NCBI GenBank assembly: GCA_013396995.1 | Contig: VWZP01005794.1 | Coordinates: 361,685-425,684, forward strand | Source: Dicaeum eximium | Taxonomy: Eukaryota; Chordata; Aves; Passeriformes; Dicaeidae | Length of the DNA stretch: 64,000 nt | Reading direction: 5' to 3' | Shown: piece by piece, positions 52,816 through 64,000 of the stretch | Layout of the letters: every line of letters starts with the position of its first letter | Position numbering within the stretch: the first letter of the stretch is position 1 | Notes under the pieces: generated by a model | Seen by the model: only the letters and a program-made list of their open reading frames with translations | Databases searched by the model: none | Told to the model about the DNA's origin: nothing | Program-made: the position numbers and the translations under genes

Positions 52816-52868
52816 CTTTGGTGCACTTTCATCTTCCACAGTGGGTGGAAGATGAAAGTGTACCAAAG
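52816..52868. repeat. 24-bp inverted repeat with 5-nt loop
   Basis: Left arm 52816-52839 and right arm 52845-52868 pair over 24 positions with a single G-T wobble (52823 with 52861) and a loop AGTGG at 52840-52844. The stem core is TTTCATCTTCCAC against GTGGAAGATGAAA. This is far longer than expected by chance in 64 kb. No flanking direct repeat or transposon family was recognised. Possible origins are a replication template-switch inversion, a tiny palindromic element, or a transcribed hairpin. A typical miRNA precursor has a longer, bulged stem, so I do not call it one. Confidence 0.92.
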
Positions 52869-53860
52869 GCAATTGTTGCAGTTTACCTGCATAAAGAAAT
52901 AGAATGGATTCTGAAGAGCTGTAGAGAGAAATAAAGATGATTTTTCTGGGGTTTCCAGAACTACTGGGTTCACAGGATGTGGGTTGTAATTCACAATAAT
53001 GAGATACTATATATTTTTAACATTCCCACTTTTTTTACAGAATATTTGAGATTCCTCTCACAGATCCTGAAAAACAATAAGGGGTAAATAGCTTTTTCAG
53101 GGCTTGACATAGTCATTCAGCCGTGAAAAATCCAGGAAGAAAGAACTTTTAGGAATTTCATAGACTGTTTGAAGCACGTCACACAGCTGAGTTTGAACAC
53201 AATGTCTTATCACTGAGTTACTCTTTTTTTTCTTGCAGTCGCTTGTTAATTTTGTTATGAAAAGATAGAGTTATTTAACTGAATTATTCATTTAAGTGTT
53301 AGAGTGACTGAAAAGTAATTCTACTTTAAGATTTCGCAGCATCATCCAACACATTTTTGCATTTATTGCTTTAAGTGAGGAAGGGAAGAGGAACTTGCAG
53401 GTGTCTGGGGTAAAAGGGATAAGCCAGCTCAGAAAGCCTTCCAAGGAGCAAAATGACCCTGGCAGGCTCCAGAGAGGCTGCTGTAGGGAACCAAGCCTTT
53501 CAGGGTGATCACCACAATATTGCTAAGGCAACCTGTTTTTTGTGGATGTTTTTCAGCTGCCAAAAGCTGGGAGGTAGGAGTTAGCGTGCCAAGACCAAGA
53601 TGATCCTTGACAGCTTCTGTGGTCTCCTGCAACATATTTTATTTTATTCTTTTTCCATGATAGGATCTGGGGGATGCAGCCAGCTTCCTCTCTGACTTAT
53701 TAGGCTGGGTGCCTGGCTACTGTCTCTGAAAACTGATGCCTGATTTCCTAGTCCTGCTGTCTGGAACTGTACTGTATAAAAGTGGAAAGGCTGGATGAAA
53801 GCAAGAGACCTGATTCCTCAGTCCTGATTTTCAGGGCATGTGAAGAGTGGTTTCTTTTAA

Positions 53861-54632
53861 GAGTTCTGAGTGCCAAGTGCCAAGTCCTGCATTTTGGCCA
53901 CAGTAACCCCCTGCAGCGTTACAGGCTGGGGATGGTGTGGCTGGACAGTGCCCAGGCACAAAGGGACCTGGGGGTGCTGGTGACAGCCGGCTGAACATGA
54001 GCCAGCAGTGTGCCCTGATGGCCAAGAAGGCCAGCAGCATCCTGGCCTGTATCAGGAATGGTGTGGCCAGCAGGAGCAGGAAGGTCATTGTTGCCCTGTA
54101 CTGGGCACTGGTGAGGGGCACCTTGAGTGCTGTGTCCAGTTCTGGCCCCTCAGTTTGGGAAGGACCTTGAGACACTGGAGCACGTCCAGAGGAGGCAACG
54201 AGGCTGGTGAGGGGCTGGGAACACAAACCCTGTGAGGAATGACTGAGGGAGCTGGGGGTGTTTAGCCTGGAGAAAAGGAGACTCAGGGGTGACCTTATCA
54301 CTCTCTACAACCTCCTGAAAGGTGGCTGTGCTCAGGTGGGGTTGGTCTCTTTCTCCAGGCAGCACTGACAGAATGAGAAGACACAGTCTCAAGCTACACC
54401 AAGGGAAATACAGGTTGGACATTAGGAAAATGTTTTTCATGGAAAGAGTGATTAAGTTCTGGAATGGCTTGCCCAGTGAGGTGGTGGAATCACCATCCCC
54501 GGATGTGTTTAAAAAAAGACTGGGTGTGGCACTCAATGCCATGATTTCATTGAGGTGTTAGGGCATGGGTTGGACTCAATGATCTTGAAGGTCTCTTCCA
54601 ACCTAGTTATTTTGTGAATTCTGTGAATTCTG
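53861..54632 (+). pseudogene. CR1 LINE, ORF2 end and 3' UTR, best-preserved copy
   Basis: This is a plus-strand, 5'-truncated CR1 beginning at about 53861 and running to the true 3' end. Recognisable ORF2 pieces are [19 protein letters not shown] (53869 onward), [41 protein letters not shown] and the C-terminal part SLKLHQGKYRLDIRKMFF / NGLPSEVVESPSPDVFKKRL. These are spread over different frames because of frameshifts and stops (one stop follows TAG at 53992-53994), so no intact protein is encoded. The tail 'gatcttgaaggtctcttcca' (54581-54600) is followed by 'acctagttattttgtgaatt' and ends in roughly two copies of the short CR1 terminal repeat (attctgtg-type, to about 54632), which CR1 carries instead of a poly(A) tail. 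It is less diverged than the CR1 at 10110 or 29470, so it is younger. Confidence 0.93.
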
Positions 54633-57600
54633 ATAGTAATCTGAGCTAAGTAAAAGGCTGGGATTCTTCAGTATTTATTAGTGTAATATATACGAGAAGT
54701 ATGTTTGTGTTTGGAAAGCCAAACAAATTGTCTCTCTTGGGCACAATTTAATATGACTAATGAATTCTCTAAGTTATGAAAAGGGCAGATGAAAACATTA
54801 AAAAATAAAATAGAAGAAAAAAAGCAGAGAACCACACCATACCACAGTAAAAAGAAACCCCATACTGTAAAGACATTTGAATTTCTGGCTACGCTATCTG
54901 AAAATGGTATGGCAGAGAAACAAACATGTACAAAGAGTGAAAAGGATAATGAAAGTTTTAGAATAGTTTTGTCATAATAAAATACTAAACAGATTGATTT
55001 TTTGGTTTGGAAAAGGGAGGACTAAGGGAGGGATATGGTCTACACAATTATAAATTATATAGACGTAGTGAGTAGGGCTTAATGATCCATTATTTTTCAC
55101 AACCAAAGAACTAGAGGCACCTAATTTAATTATCAGGCATCCTGATAAACAAACAAAAAGGAAATTCTTTTTCAAATAAAGCATAATTAAATTGTGAGGT
55201 GCATTGGCACAGGATGCAGTAGAGGCTATCAGTATAAATGTGCTCAGAGAAAATTAGATAAATCCATAGAGGATACACCCATTGGTGGCTATTAAAAATG
55301 ATGGTCTCAATTAAACTTCTGTCTCAGAAAGTCCCTTAAGTGCTGGTTGCAGGAAGTTGGTATTTTAGGCAATCTGTGTATTTTCCCTGTTTCTAGCAAT
55401 ATCCTTTTGGGCCAGTGCTTGAGCCAGCATACTGGAATGAAAAGATCTTTGCTGAATTCATCAGGAACATGGTGTGTGTTTGTGTGTGTGTGTGTGTGTG
55501 TGTATGTGAAAAACAAGAACAAGAAAGAAGAAGAAAGAAGGAAGCTGTGATGAGAAAAGCAAAAGCAACTTAATTAAACAATAACTTCCTCTTACTGTTA
55601 ACACTTTTTGTGCAGGCCTCTTGCAAAGGAAAGCCTCAATAACCCTAAATCTGCTACTATCAGCTTTAATTTTCATTTCAAACAGAGTTTTCCCAGCTGT
55701 CCTTCTGTGTATTTGTTGCTTATCAGCATGCTATGAGAACAATGCATGAGAATATTGTATTTGACAATACTGCCACCTGGGCTACATCTGTAGTAAATTA
55801 AACAGTGCCAAGACAATGCCCAACAAACAGGAATTTGATTACTTGTAATGCTGCTCAGACAGGTCCCTGTCTCAGTTTTACACTTGGCCAACTAATTTTC
55901 TCTGTGCCAAATAATTCCCAGGCTTTACTAGGGAATTGGCATGGACAAGGGATCATTCCCCACCACGGTTTGGATGGATCCAACCTGTTCTTGAAGATAA
56001 GGCTAGAGCATGCCAGTTGGCCTCATGGCTGGAGGAGGAGCCTTCACCATTGCTTTAGAGATGTGATAAAGGTTGGATGTAACATCTGCAGGATTGGGTG
56101 AGGAAAGGAATAGGTTTTCTAGAAGTTTTTTTAGCCTCTTGGGGAAGGTCCAAATCAATCCAATTAGCAGTCAGGAGGCGTGAGGAGTCCATAACATCTC
56201 CCTGGCATGCAGACATTTGGTTGTTTCCCTGAGGTCAGGACCAGTTCTCAGTTCTCTGTTCTCATGACATACACTGAGCAGTCTGGGGACATCTCTGACC
56301 AGGGTGAAAGGCCACTTGCAAGAAATGCTTTGATTGCATAGCAGAACTTGAGGTATAGGAGATTTCTCTTCTAGATCCTTAAGTTTCCCTAGTCTGAGAG
56401 AGGTGATTTTGTTTTCTCAAATTATAGTGTCCCATATTCATCCTCTGGACACATTCTGTCATTATGTGATTGAATGAAATTCCAGCTGCAGTTTAATTCA
56501 GACATTTTTAGGGCTGTGTTTTCTCTCATTTTTTGCCAGACTTATAATACCAGGCACTATACAGAAACTAAAAAACAGCAGCTGCCATATGGAGCTTGCA
56601 GGCTGAAAGAAAAGCACGCAGTGAAAAAAATTGATGTGAGGTCCAGAGCAGGCCAATAATAGATGAAATCCTATGAATTAAGAAGTTCAGTATTAGTTGT
56701 AATTCAGGCTTACTCTTATATTGTGGTGGAGAAGGCAGTTAATTGATTATAAGTCTTGCTGAGGTGAGACTTTTAAAGTATGTGAGCAACAAGTCCACTG
56801 ACACTGGGGCCTGTTTTGTAGATGGCCAGGTTATAAAAGACATACAATTAGGAGATGGAAACAGCATGCCTGGTTATTAAGGGTAGAATGAATGCATGAA
56901 AAATGAGGGCCAGCAAAGAGGCAAGACTTTGCAGGTGAAGAAAGAGAGTTTAAACTGATAGATCAGGTTCAGAGAGTAGACAGAGGTTAAAGCTGGGATG
57001 ACAAAATCTGAAGGATGAGCAAAGTGATTATTCATTTCTGCCACAACACACACCCTTGACCAGATTTGGCCCATGCCAAGCAGTACTTCCCTAGAGAATA
57101 TCTCCTTAGAAGGGTATGGAATAGCACAAGCCAGGCCACACTCCTGACAGACATCCAGCCTGTACTGGGAACAAAAGCTGTGCCATGCCAGCTTGATCTT
57201 GGGCACTGCTCTGTGTCATTTCCCACTGTACATGCAGGGCTGAATGAGCCGTCTGGATGTGTCAAGCTGGTTCCAACTCAGCAATATCTCCTGACGTTTT
57301 TAAGCTTAAGTCTGGAGAACTTCAGCTGTGACAAGTTCCTATCACAGTTTTGAGTGTCATCTGTGCTGTGTTGAGCAGGAATGAATGACAGATGCATCAC
57401 ATATTTTAAAAGGAAAATGAGATACTACATGTAAGTGATAGTTTGTGCTCTCCTACTTATGCAGATCACAGCATCATTGTACTGTACATTGAGCTTTCAC
57501 AGAAGCAAATTTCTCTGCTCTTTTAGAGTAATTTTTTGTCAATGTTTTTGAGCCCTGTTGAGAGTAAAGACTTCTCCTGCTATATTTTAGTTTCAGGTTC

Positions 57601-58577
57601 AGAGCAGGAGACTTGTTTTCTACTTAGACCTGCCTGTGATGAAGTACTTTGTATATTTATAAGTGACCCTTGTGTGTGAACTGTGTTCCATACATTGTTA
57701 AAAAACTTATATTATAAATCATCCTATTTTCATAATATCTTTATTTGCATTTCATTGCTCATTGAAGCATTCCATGCTAAGAACACAACATTCTTCTGTG
57801 TCCATGGTGTAGAACGTTTTACCAGTAGGTAGCAAAGAGCAAGCTGAGGTCTTGTATATCTGTGAGATAGAGAGGGTGAATGACATCAAATGAATGCACT
57901 CATTCTGTGACACTTGCAGTTCAGCATGAGCCAGAATGCTGAGATAATCTGCCTGACTCCATTCCTATGAGATGTGAAGTGTTCATGGATGCTGTGTGCT
58001 CATGAATGAAGGCCATGTGTTTCATTTTTATGGTCAATAATAAAAATGGCAATTTCTAGGAAAATTTCAACTGAATAAATAGGCAATGTATGTCTGTTGC
58101 TGGAGGAATAATGTGAGTTTGGAGTGCAGTTTAATCTCATACAAAGTTTATCTGTGTAATACTGCAAGAGCCACCAAGACTCTAGATTAATTTATGCTTC
58201 ATAAGTGCAGAACACAAAAATTTAATCTCTTAAAGGGCTGAAATGACAAAAGCTTTTTGAAAAGACAATAGAAATAATGAAAGTGTGATGTGAATATATA
58301 GTGATAAAATATTTAAAAATAAGGAGTCCTCATAATTAGGAAGTAAACTAATCACTAAGACCTACTCAGACCCCTCATACAGATTAATAAACCTAAGGGA
58401 ATGAAAAGGAATTCTAAGTTACTTTGAAATATTTGCAATTGACCCTATTTATAACAGAATGTAGCTTTTCTGCAGGAAGGACATTTTATCTCTGTAGGCT
58501 TTTCTAGACAACAGGCTCATTGACATTAACAAATGTAGTACAGCTACAAGACAGAAATTCATTTTAATCCTAATTCT
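54633..58577. other. Unique AT-rich sequence with a microsatellite
   Basis: No gene was recognised. Slightly GC-richer patches at 55800-56110 and 57030-57360 carry open frames up to 109 codons on overlapping strands, without recognisable motifs. The (TG)n at 55471-55507 is listed separately. Confidence 0.5.
55471..55507. repeat. (TG)n microsatellite
   Basis: About 18 dinucleotide units with two interruptions (GTTTG and TGTATG). It is followed by an A/G-rich stretch to about 55545, and is a likely polymorphic marker. Confidence 0.95.
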
Positions 58578-58680
58578 AATGGGAAATTGAGACAGAAAGA
58601 GATTGAGTGGATTGTCCAAATTTGCACAGAAATGCTTACAGCAAAGTCAGAATCTGACTTACAGTCTCATTGCATGACCT
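58578..58680 (-). mobile_element. MIR-like ancient SINE, minus strand
   Basis: The plus strand reads 'aatgggaaattgagacagaa', 'agagattgagtggattgtcc', 'aaatttgcacagaaatgctt' and 'agtcagaatctgacttacag'. It follows the reverse complement of a MIR-type SINE ('gggaaactgaggcacagaga', 'ggttaagtgacttgccc', 'aaggtcacacag', 'gagccaggatttgaac'). The order and spacing are good and divergence is high. It ends about 20 bp before the long poly-T tract, which need not be related, since MIR does not use a poly(A) tail of that kind. Confidence 0.55.
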
Positions 58681-58701
58681 TTCCCTTTAATTTTGGAAAA
58701 T

Positions 58702-58739
58702 ATTTTTTTTTCTTTTTTTTTTTTTTTTTTTTTTCTTTT

Positions 58740-58770
<31 letters not shown>
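58702..58770. repeat. Long poly-T tract (about 69 nt, three C interruptions)
   Basis: This is the longest homopolymer in the window: T runs broken by single C residues at 58712, 58735 and 58741. On the minus strand it would be a poly(A) run. A minus-strand retrocopy with such a tail would have its body to the right (58771 onward), where I recognise nothing. Simple homopolymer expansion is the likelier explanation. Assembly length is unreliable here. Confidence 0.95.
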
Positions 58771-60799
58771 CTCCCTCAAATACTTTACACCCACAAATGT
58801 TTAGTCTTGATTAGCCTAGTCCCAGCATCATAGTCTAGTTTTGGGCAGATTTGTTTTATGATGTTGGTTTCTTGCAAGGGAAAATGATGTTATGCATTCA
58901 TTTTGTAAGTGTTTCTGAATATATGTGCATGATAGACCTTTGTGATCAATTAATACATTTTTTAAAAATGTAAAACTGTCTTCTTTATTTTGAAGTTAGC
59001 AGTAAGATCTCCTACTTACTTACAAGAATATAAAGGATCCTTAAAAGTGATTCCTGTGCAGCCACATTAGAGGACAAGCATATGAGTTATACAATATAGG
59101 CAGATCACGTGAGCAAAGTCTCCATGGAAACTGCCTAATTTGTGCTTTTATTTAATTAGAGTTGTCCATTACCTCTCCAAATGAAATTTAATTTAAATTC
59201 ATATGCCAGTCATTTTTTAAATTGTGTATGACTTTTTATCCATCATTTACTGAGATCTTTTGTGGGCTGTATTTTAGCAGACTGAGTTTATTTAACAACT
59301 GAGTTTATAAACAGGATGTTTATTTGACAGCTCAGCTTATCCAACATTGTTAACATCCTTGGAACTAATTTTCTATGCAGTATCTGTGCTATACAACTCA
59401 TTGTTATCAATTAGATATTCTTAACCCCAGAAATTGTCAAAACCTCAGAACAATTGCTTGAGAGATCCACATGAGTATATTCACTCATTTTGCTTGCTGT
59501 GAGATAATTGGGAAAAAATTTGAGCACAAATAAAAAGTGTAACTAAGACCAAGAAATATGCAAAATGCATGTGTTTGTTAAATGGAGCATTGAAACAGGC
59601 AAAACTGTGTGTCTACTGTCAGCTGCAGCACAAAAACCCAGCTGGTCTCATTGAGATACTCTTAAGAAAAGTCTGAGCTGGTTTGACCTTACAGAAGCGT
59701 CTGCCCAAGGGTATGATAACATGAACTGATGTGAGTTACTTGGAAGTCATCAGCCCTTGGTTGTGCACCAGAAAAACATGGTCTGCAATATCTACAATTC
59801 TCTTTCTTTTTAGAGCTGCTGGTTGAAGGTATAGTGAGAGGATAAGAAGTACTCCATTATTTCCCAGCTCTTCTGGGGTGTCTTTTAACATACACAGATG
59901 ATAAGAAAGAGGACAGTGGAAGGCTGTGTATACTCAGTAATTCCCACCCACCTGAGACACCAGCAAATATGGAGAATAGGGAAAAATATAAAAAGCATTA
60001 AAAATGTAGTATTGAGTAAGTACGTGGTGCATTGTGTGTTATAACATGATTGGCTAAGAAAGCTTACACTGTAGCATATGTATTACTGACACATATCATA
60101 ATGTAGGTATTCTGAAGAAAACCTTGCCTCCCATGGAATTGTTACTGACCCAGTTTTCCATTTGTAGCTCCATTACAGAAATATCTAGACTAGGTGCCTG
60201 GTCCAAAATTAGTTTATATGCCAGCATGACAAGAGGGCAATGCAGAGGCAACAAACTGCAGCTCTGAAAGGGATATAAGCAGGGTAGCTCAGAGCTGCAC
60301 TCTGGTGCCATTCAGGTGGTTTCTGCATTCAGACAGCATATATATATATATATATCATCCAAGTTTAAATACTCTTTCAGAATCACAGAAGTTATCTCTG
60401 GAAAAAAAGTAAATGGTATTTATAGGAAAAGGTCGTCATCACAGCATCATCATAGTTCACAATGGCAGAATGGAAACGTTTGTGTTTAAAAGGTAATAAA
60501 AGTGGCCTAAGAATCATGTGTGGTAAGTGGTAGAGGTGCAACTGGAGGACCAACAATAAGGATTCTTCTGGGATAATTACATGAGGGCTAAAAGTCAGTA
60601 CAATTTAACATGACTATAAAAAAATTGGAAAGAGCAATGTAAAAGATGTTACAAAACGAGGATTTATTAATATTATGTGATATTAGTGATTTGAAAATGT
60701 CTGGCAAAATTAAAATAACAATATTAGTAATAGAGAAACACTTGAAAAACTGGCAAAGGGATAGATACTGCAGATAATAGTAACTCAGCAGCTTCACAT
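58771..60799. other. Unique AT-rich sequence
   Basis: No gene or family was recognised apart from a (TA)n run of about nine units at 60338-60355. Open frames are about 70 codons with no domain. Confidence 0.55.
60338..60355. repeat. (TA)n microsatellite
   Basis: About nine uninterrupted TA units after CA. Confidence 0.9.
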
Positions 60800-60945
60800 T
60801 AACAGAGGTCCTGAATGGTAAGAGGTGTCACTGAGTGGATTTAAAAACTAGTGGAGAGTTTTATCTGGATGTAGAAAAATATCAGAGTTATTAAATAGCT
60901 ACTTTGTTTCTGTCTTTTCAGAAGAAGAGGGTGGCGATCTGCTCA
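60800..60945 (+). pseudogene. Ancient CR1/L2-clade LINE ORF2 scrap
   Basis: In the plus frame through 60921 the sequence reads KISELLNSYFVSVFSEEEGG (60876-60935), then DLLKS. This resembles the block just before the reverse-transcriptase domain of CR1/L2-clade LINEs ('KAELLNxYFxSVFTxE'). Upstream, at 60805-60860, similarity is faint and stops occur. The T-rich 'ctactttgtttctgtctttt' followed by CAG at 60919-60921 mimics a splice acceptor but is better explained as this LINE coding sequence. The downstream limit is unclear because the frame runs into the CpG-dense segment. Confidence 0.5.
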
Positions 60946-61015
60946 AGTCGAGCTTCAGTTTTCCAGGCACGCCAGAGGAGGAGCTAGGTACAGACACATC
61001 TCTCAGATTCCTGGT

Positions 61016-61103
61016 ACCGCTCGTGCGCCTGAGGCGGGCGCGGCCGCGGGGCTGGGGCTCAGGACCCTGCTCGGGGCTGCGGCCTCGCCCCGCCTGGTGT
61101 CAG
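61016..61103. other. Small CpG-dense, GC-rich segment
   Basis: At least 12 CpG dinucleotides occur within about 80 bp, including 'gcgggcgcggccgcgggg' at about 61034-61051 (with a NotI-type GCGGCCGC). Several kilobases on either side are AT-rich and nearly CpG-free. The segment is too short for a classical CpG island. The plus frame stays open from the LINE-like scrap until a stop at 61102-61104, and another frame to about 61196. Possible origins are a retained promoter or first-exon fragment, a recent GC-rich insertion, or a processed piece of a gene. I cannot identify it. Confidence 0.7.
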
Positions 61104-64000
61104 TGACAGTGGCCAAAAAACTCAGCCAGTCCTTCTGGGCATTTCTCACCTGCTGTATAAGGTTAGAGAATGCAAAGGAAAATCATCAGATTTGAGTAAC
61201 GCTCAGGCAACAGAGAATTCAAAAGAAGGTATTCAAGGAAATTGCCGACCTTCCTCTTTTTGTCTTTTTATCTTACTCTTTAGAGAACATCCTAAATGCA
61301 GACAGAGTTTTCAATGTTACCTGTTCAAATTGAAAAAACAACAGAAGCAAGAATAAATCAGAAACTCTTATAGCCCATGAGTGAAATCTCGATATTTCTG
61401 TCTTACAAAGCTAGTACTAAAATGTTCCACTGGCTTCAGTTTTATACATTTAGATGGGGAAAAATTGAGTTTCTCTTCCTGGAGTTTCATACTCAGATTG
61501 TCACTGGTTTATGTGAAGTCTGTCAAAATTTTGACTTATATGCAATTATTTCATATGGTTATTTTTAGAAAAGCAATATGGAAAGTGGTTTCTGTGTGTT
61601 TGCTACTTAAATATCTCTTTATTCAACATGAGCTTACTTACATTTCAGAAGTCAGTGTAAAGTAATTTTTCTTTTTGTGCATATGCTCATGTTAATATAT
61701 TGCAACAGTTTATTTTTTGTTATTAGGATATTGTTGTAGTTGACAAGAATATTATATACTCTTGCCCTGACTGTATTATTACCCAGTGCTAGGGAGATAA
61801 ATTTTAGTTGCTGTGTTAAGGAAAATTACCTGAGCAGTTAGAACAAGGAGCATGAATTCAGACAGGTTGTGTCCTTATGGTTAGCCAATCTCTTAGAAGA
61901 GGATTCAAGAAGTGTTGCCACTAAGTTGCACTCAAATAGGGAGTGTCATAAATGTTCAACGTAAAAACATCTGTACTGGACTTTTTTATTCCCTTAACAT
62001 TCCAAAACAAGTGAAAAAAAGCTACAGGATACATTCCAAAGATTAGACAGAAGAATGGGTTAAGGAAGAGATTGAAGAAGCCTCAGTCAGTTTCTGCCTT
62101 AATCCAAGTGGTGTAAAAGGGAAGATATCATTTAACATGAGACTTCCTAGGAATCTCACTAGTGGATCCTATGGAGGAGTCATGAAATGAACAAGTCTCT
62201 CAGCCTTCTTGGACATTTGGAGTTTTTTCACCCTGCTGTTCCAGTTCACAGCACACAGGAAGGAGTTCAGATGCCCTGGGTTAGAATTCATCTCATCTGA
62301 GAGTTGGGAAGTATTTCAGATGTCGATGTCTAAACTGTAGACATTGGGACTTCTTTTAGAGTCAATGAAGAGTGATAGAGTTTTCTAGGACATAACAGGT
62401 TTGGCCTACTTTAAAAACTTTCTGAAGAGTGAGATAAGTCATGCTTTAGAAGTATGTCAAAATTGTTCTCCTTCCCAATTGTTTGAGAAAGAACTGCAGG
62501 ATTTCTGAAGCCCGAGTAAATGATATACAAGTCAATAATATTAAATGTCAGGTGTTTGTAGGAGCAAGGACCCTCTTATGAAATAGGTAATCAAAGATTG
62601 ACCAGAGATATATTCCAACTGACCAGTCATCCAGAACCCTGACTAGGAAGAAGATGGGGGATTAGCCAGCAACAAGAAACAGGAAAGTAAAACAGCAATA
62701 AGAACAACAACTAGACTTCAAAGAAATTAAGCTGCTTTTAAACATTTCAACTATTTATGCCAAGTGACTGAAAAGAAATATGCCAAAAGTGAGGAAAAAT
62801 CTGTCCTTGCACCTAAATTTTGTCCTTATTACAGTCCTCTGAAAGTAAGTACCAAAGATTGCTAGATAATACATGGGAAGAGGTAGATAACTTTAATATT
62901 TTCAGAAGAAAATCCTGTCTTCCTGACAGGACCTAATTACCAAACTGGAGGTGATCAAAGTGGACTGGATATCATCAGTAATGTAAAAACCTATGAGAAA
63001 CCTTCTTCCCTAGAGAGAATCACTGAAATTGGAAAGACTTTTAGAAAAGTTGTGGTATTGTTACTTAAATTCTGTGCAGACAAGCTCTGCAGTTACAGCT
63101 GTGCTCATGTGCTACACCTCCTCAGATGGATAGGACATATCTGCCTTTCTGTCTTTGCCCCAGTGTTGTGTTCTGTCACTTGAAGATTTGTGTTCAAATC
63201 AATGAGCCGTAAGTGAAAAAACTGCAAACCAATCTTTTACAGTCTTCACTTTTTCTTGCTGTTGCACATGTATAAAGTTAATTATTCACTGGAGAGAAAT
63301 ATAATTCTGGGTGGATATTCTAATCCTTGGACTATGGAAATGGGCTCACTTCTTTTCTGTATATACATAACCCAATGACTGTGCCATAATTTTGTATAAA
63401 CAGCCTCAATCTGACAGACTCCTAGAGATCTCCATCTCTGAAGAAAACAAAGAAAGGGCTTTCCTTGAGAAGTAAAATAAATTGCTCTAAGTCAAGATAG
63501 TCAGATGTTCTTTGAGGTAGCTCTAGCTGCAGGGCCATCCATTATTCTAGACTCGCATTGTCTCAAGGAGCTTCAAGTTATGATCTCTCTGGTACTGAAA
63601 GAACTCTGGCTCCAGGTCCTTGTTTGTAAAACGAGTTTAGAATTTCCTGGTGAGGTTTGCGGCTTTGGTGGGGTTTAATGAATGTTTGCACAGTATCTCA
63701 CAAGATTGAAAATGCTGAATAGTCATTAAATAATATTTTTAATAAAATTATCCATTGCCTTAATTGGAAAAAGATATCAAGGGATAGGATTGATCTTAAC
63801 TCTTTCCCATTATTGATTTTATAAAAGATTTCTTTAGTTAAAACAGGCAGAAGAGCAATGTATTCCTTCAAAACAATGATTATCCAAGCATTAACAGTCA
63901 GTTTTGGAGAACAATACTTCATAGTTTTACCATTAATATTTATTTGTTGCCAGAGTTTAGGGTGATAAGTATTATTGTTACAAGATTCACACTCACACCA
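61104..64000. other. Unique AT-rich sequence, no gene seen
   Basis: No gene was recognised. Two overlapping plus frames at 61377-61665 (63 and 94 codons) show no domain. The region 61860-63000 has the look of old, decayed interspersed repeat but I cannot assign a family. Confidence 0.5.

Larger units (their letters stand above)
47337..53860. other. Unique sequence; purine tract and hairpin inside
   Basis: No gene was recognised. A short open frame at 47524-47751 (75 codons) has no known domain. A purine-rich tract lies at 51149-51325 and palindromes at 52796-52868 (both listed separately). At 49371-49421 the phrase 'taccttacaggc' occurs twice. The piece 53175-53225 ('cacacagctgagtttgaac') faintly resembles a reverse MIR but is too short to call. 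A GC-richer region at 53400-53780 leads up to the CR1 and is unrecognised. Confidence 0.45.

Noticed and set aside
53175..53225. Possible reverse MIR piece ('cacacagctgagtttgaac')
   Set aside because: Too short and lacking the neighbouring MIR blocks in order.
58702..58814. Apparent protein rich in Phe across the poly-T tract
   Set aside because: Pure translation of a homopolymer; not a gene.
60905..60990. Splice-acceptor-like T-rich tract plus CAG leading into a possible exon with a downstream GTACAG
   Set aside because: The same T-rich stretch translates in frame as NSYFVSVFSEEEGG, fitting CR1/L2-clade LINE coding sequence, and the downstream donor is weak.
1..64000. Excess of long T runs over A runs on the plus strand as a sign of transcription direction
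   Set aside because: Only a handful of runs on each strand and several belong to or border repeats; the difference is too small to support a claim without a proper skew calculation.
1..64000. CRISPR arrays, bacterial operons, integrated phage or replication origins
   Set aside because: No regularly spaced repeats and no prokaryotic gene structure; all mobile DNA seen is vertebrate LINE, SINE or LTR type.

Overview
This window looks like a gene-poor, AT-rich stretch of a bird genome, either intergenic or inside a very long intron. The evidence is the repeat content: several 5'-truncated CR1 LINE copies of different ages (one ends in the short terminal repeat typical of CR1), two minus-strand LTR copies of a family I know from bird genomes, and decayed MIR-like SINEs. 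There are no L1 or Alu-type elements, no operons, and no bacterial promoters or ribosome binding sites. I cannot name the species. Within birds the sequence does not settle the lineage, although the less decayed CR1 and LTR copies would fit a neoavian or passerine bird.

Layout. 1-408 is a CR1 3' end on the plus strand. 1761-1895 is a small minus-strand CR1 piece. 1.9-10.1 kb is AT-rich unique sequence with one candidate 33-nt microexon at 7134-7166. 10.11-10.43 kb is an old minus-strand CR1. 10.4-18.6 kb is unique. 18.63-19.16 kb is a minus-strand solo-LTR-like element. 19.2-26.1 kb is unique, with a short tandem duplication near 20.0 kb. 26.13-27.19 kb holds two opposed CR1 pieces, the second containing a broken reverse-transcriptase region. 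29.47-29.75 kb is a much older minus-strand CR1-type RT remnant. 32.3-33.0 kb is GC-richer and carries the longest open frame (227 codons, no recognised family). 36.37-36.51 kb, 41.25-41.32 kb and 58.58-58.68 kb resemble MIR-type SINEs. 46.81-46.87 kb is a CR1 scrap and 47.0-47.2 kb is a second LTR piece. 52.80-52.87 kb has a 12-bp palindrome followed by a 24-bp hairpin. 53.86-54.63 kb is the best-preserved CR1 3' half. 55.47 kb is a (TG)n microsatellite and 58.70-58.77 kb a long poly-T tract. 60.80-61.10 kb is an old LINE scrap followed by an abrupt CpG-dense segment. The rest to 64 kb is unique AT-rich sequence.

I found no protein-coding host gene, tRNA, rRNA or CRISPR array that I can support. 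Nearly all open frames are 60-100 codons, as expected by chance. I did not find a convincing new biological system. The observations most worth checking are the hairpin at 52816-52868, the CpG-dense segment at about 61016-61103, and the possible microexon at 7134-7166. All recognition here is by eye from knowledge of repeat families; no alignment or database search was run.
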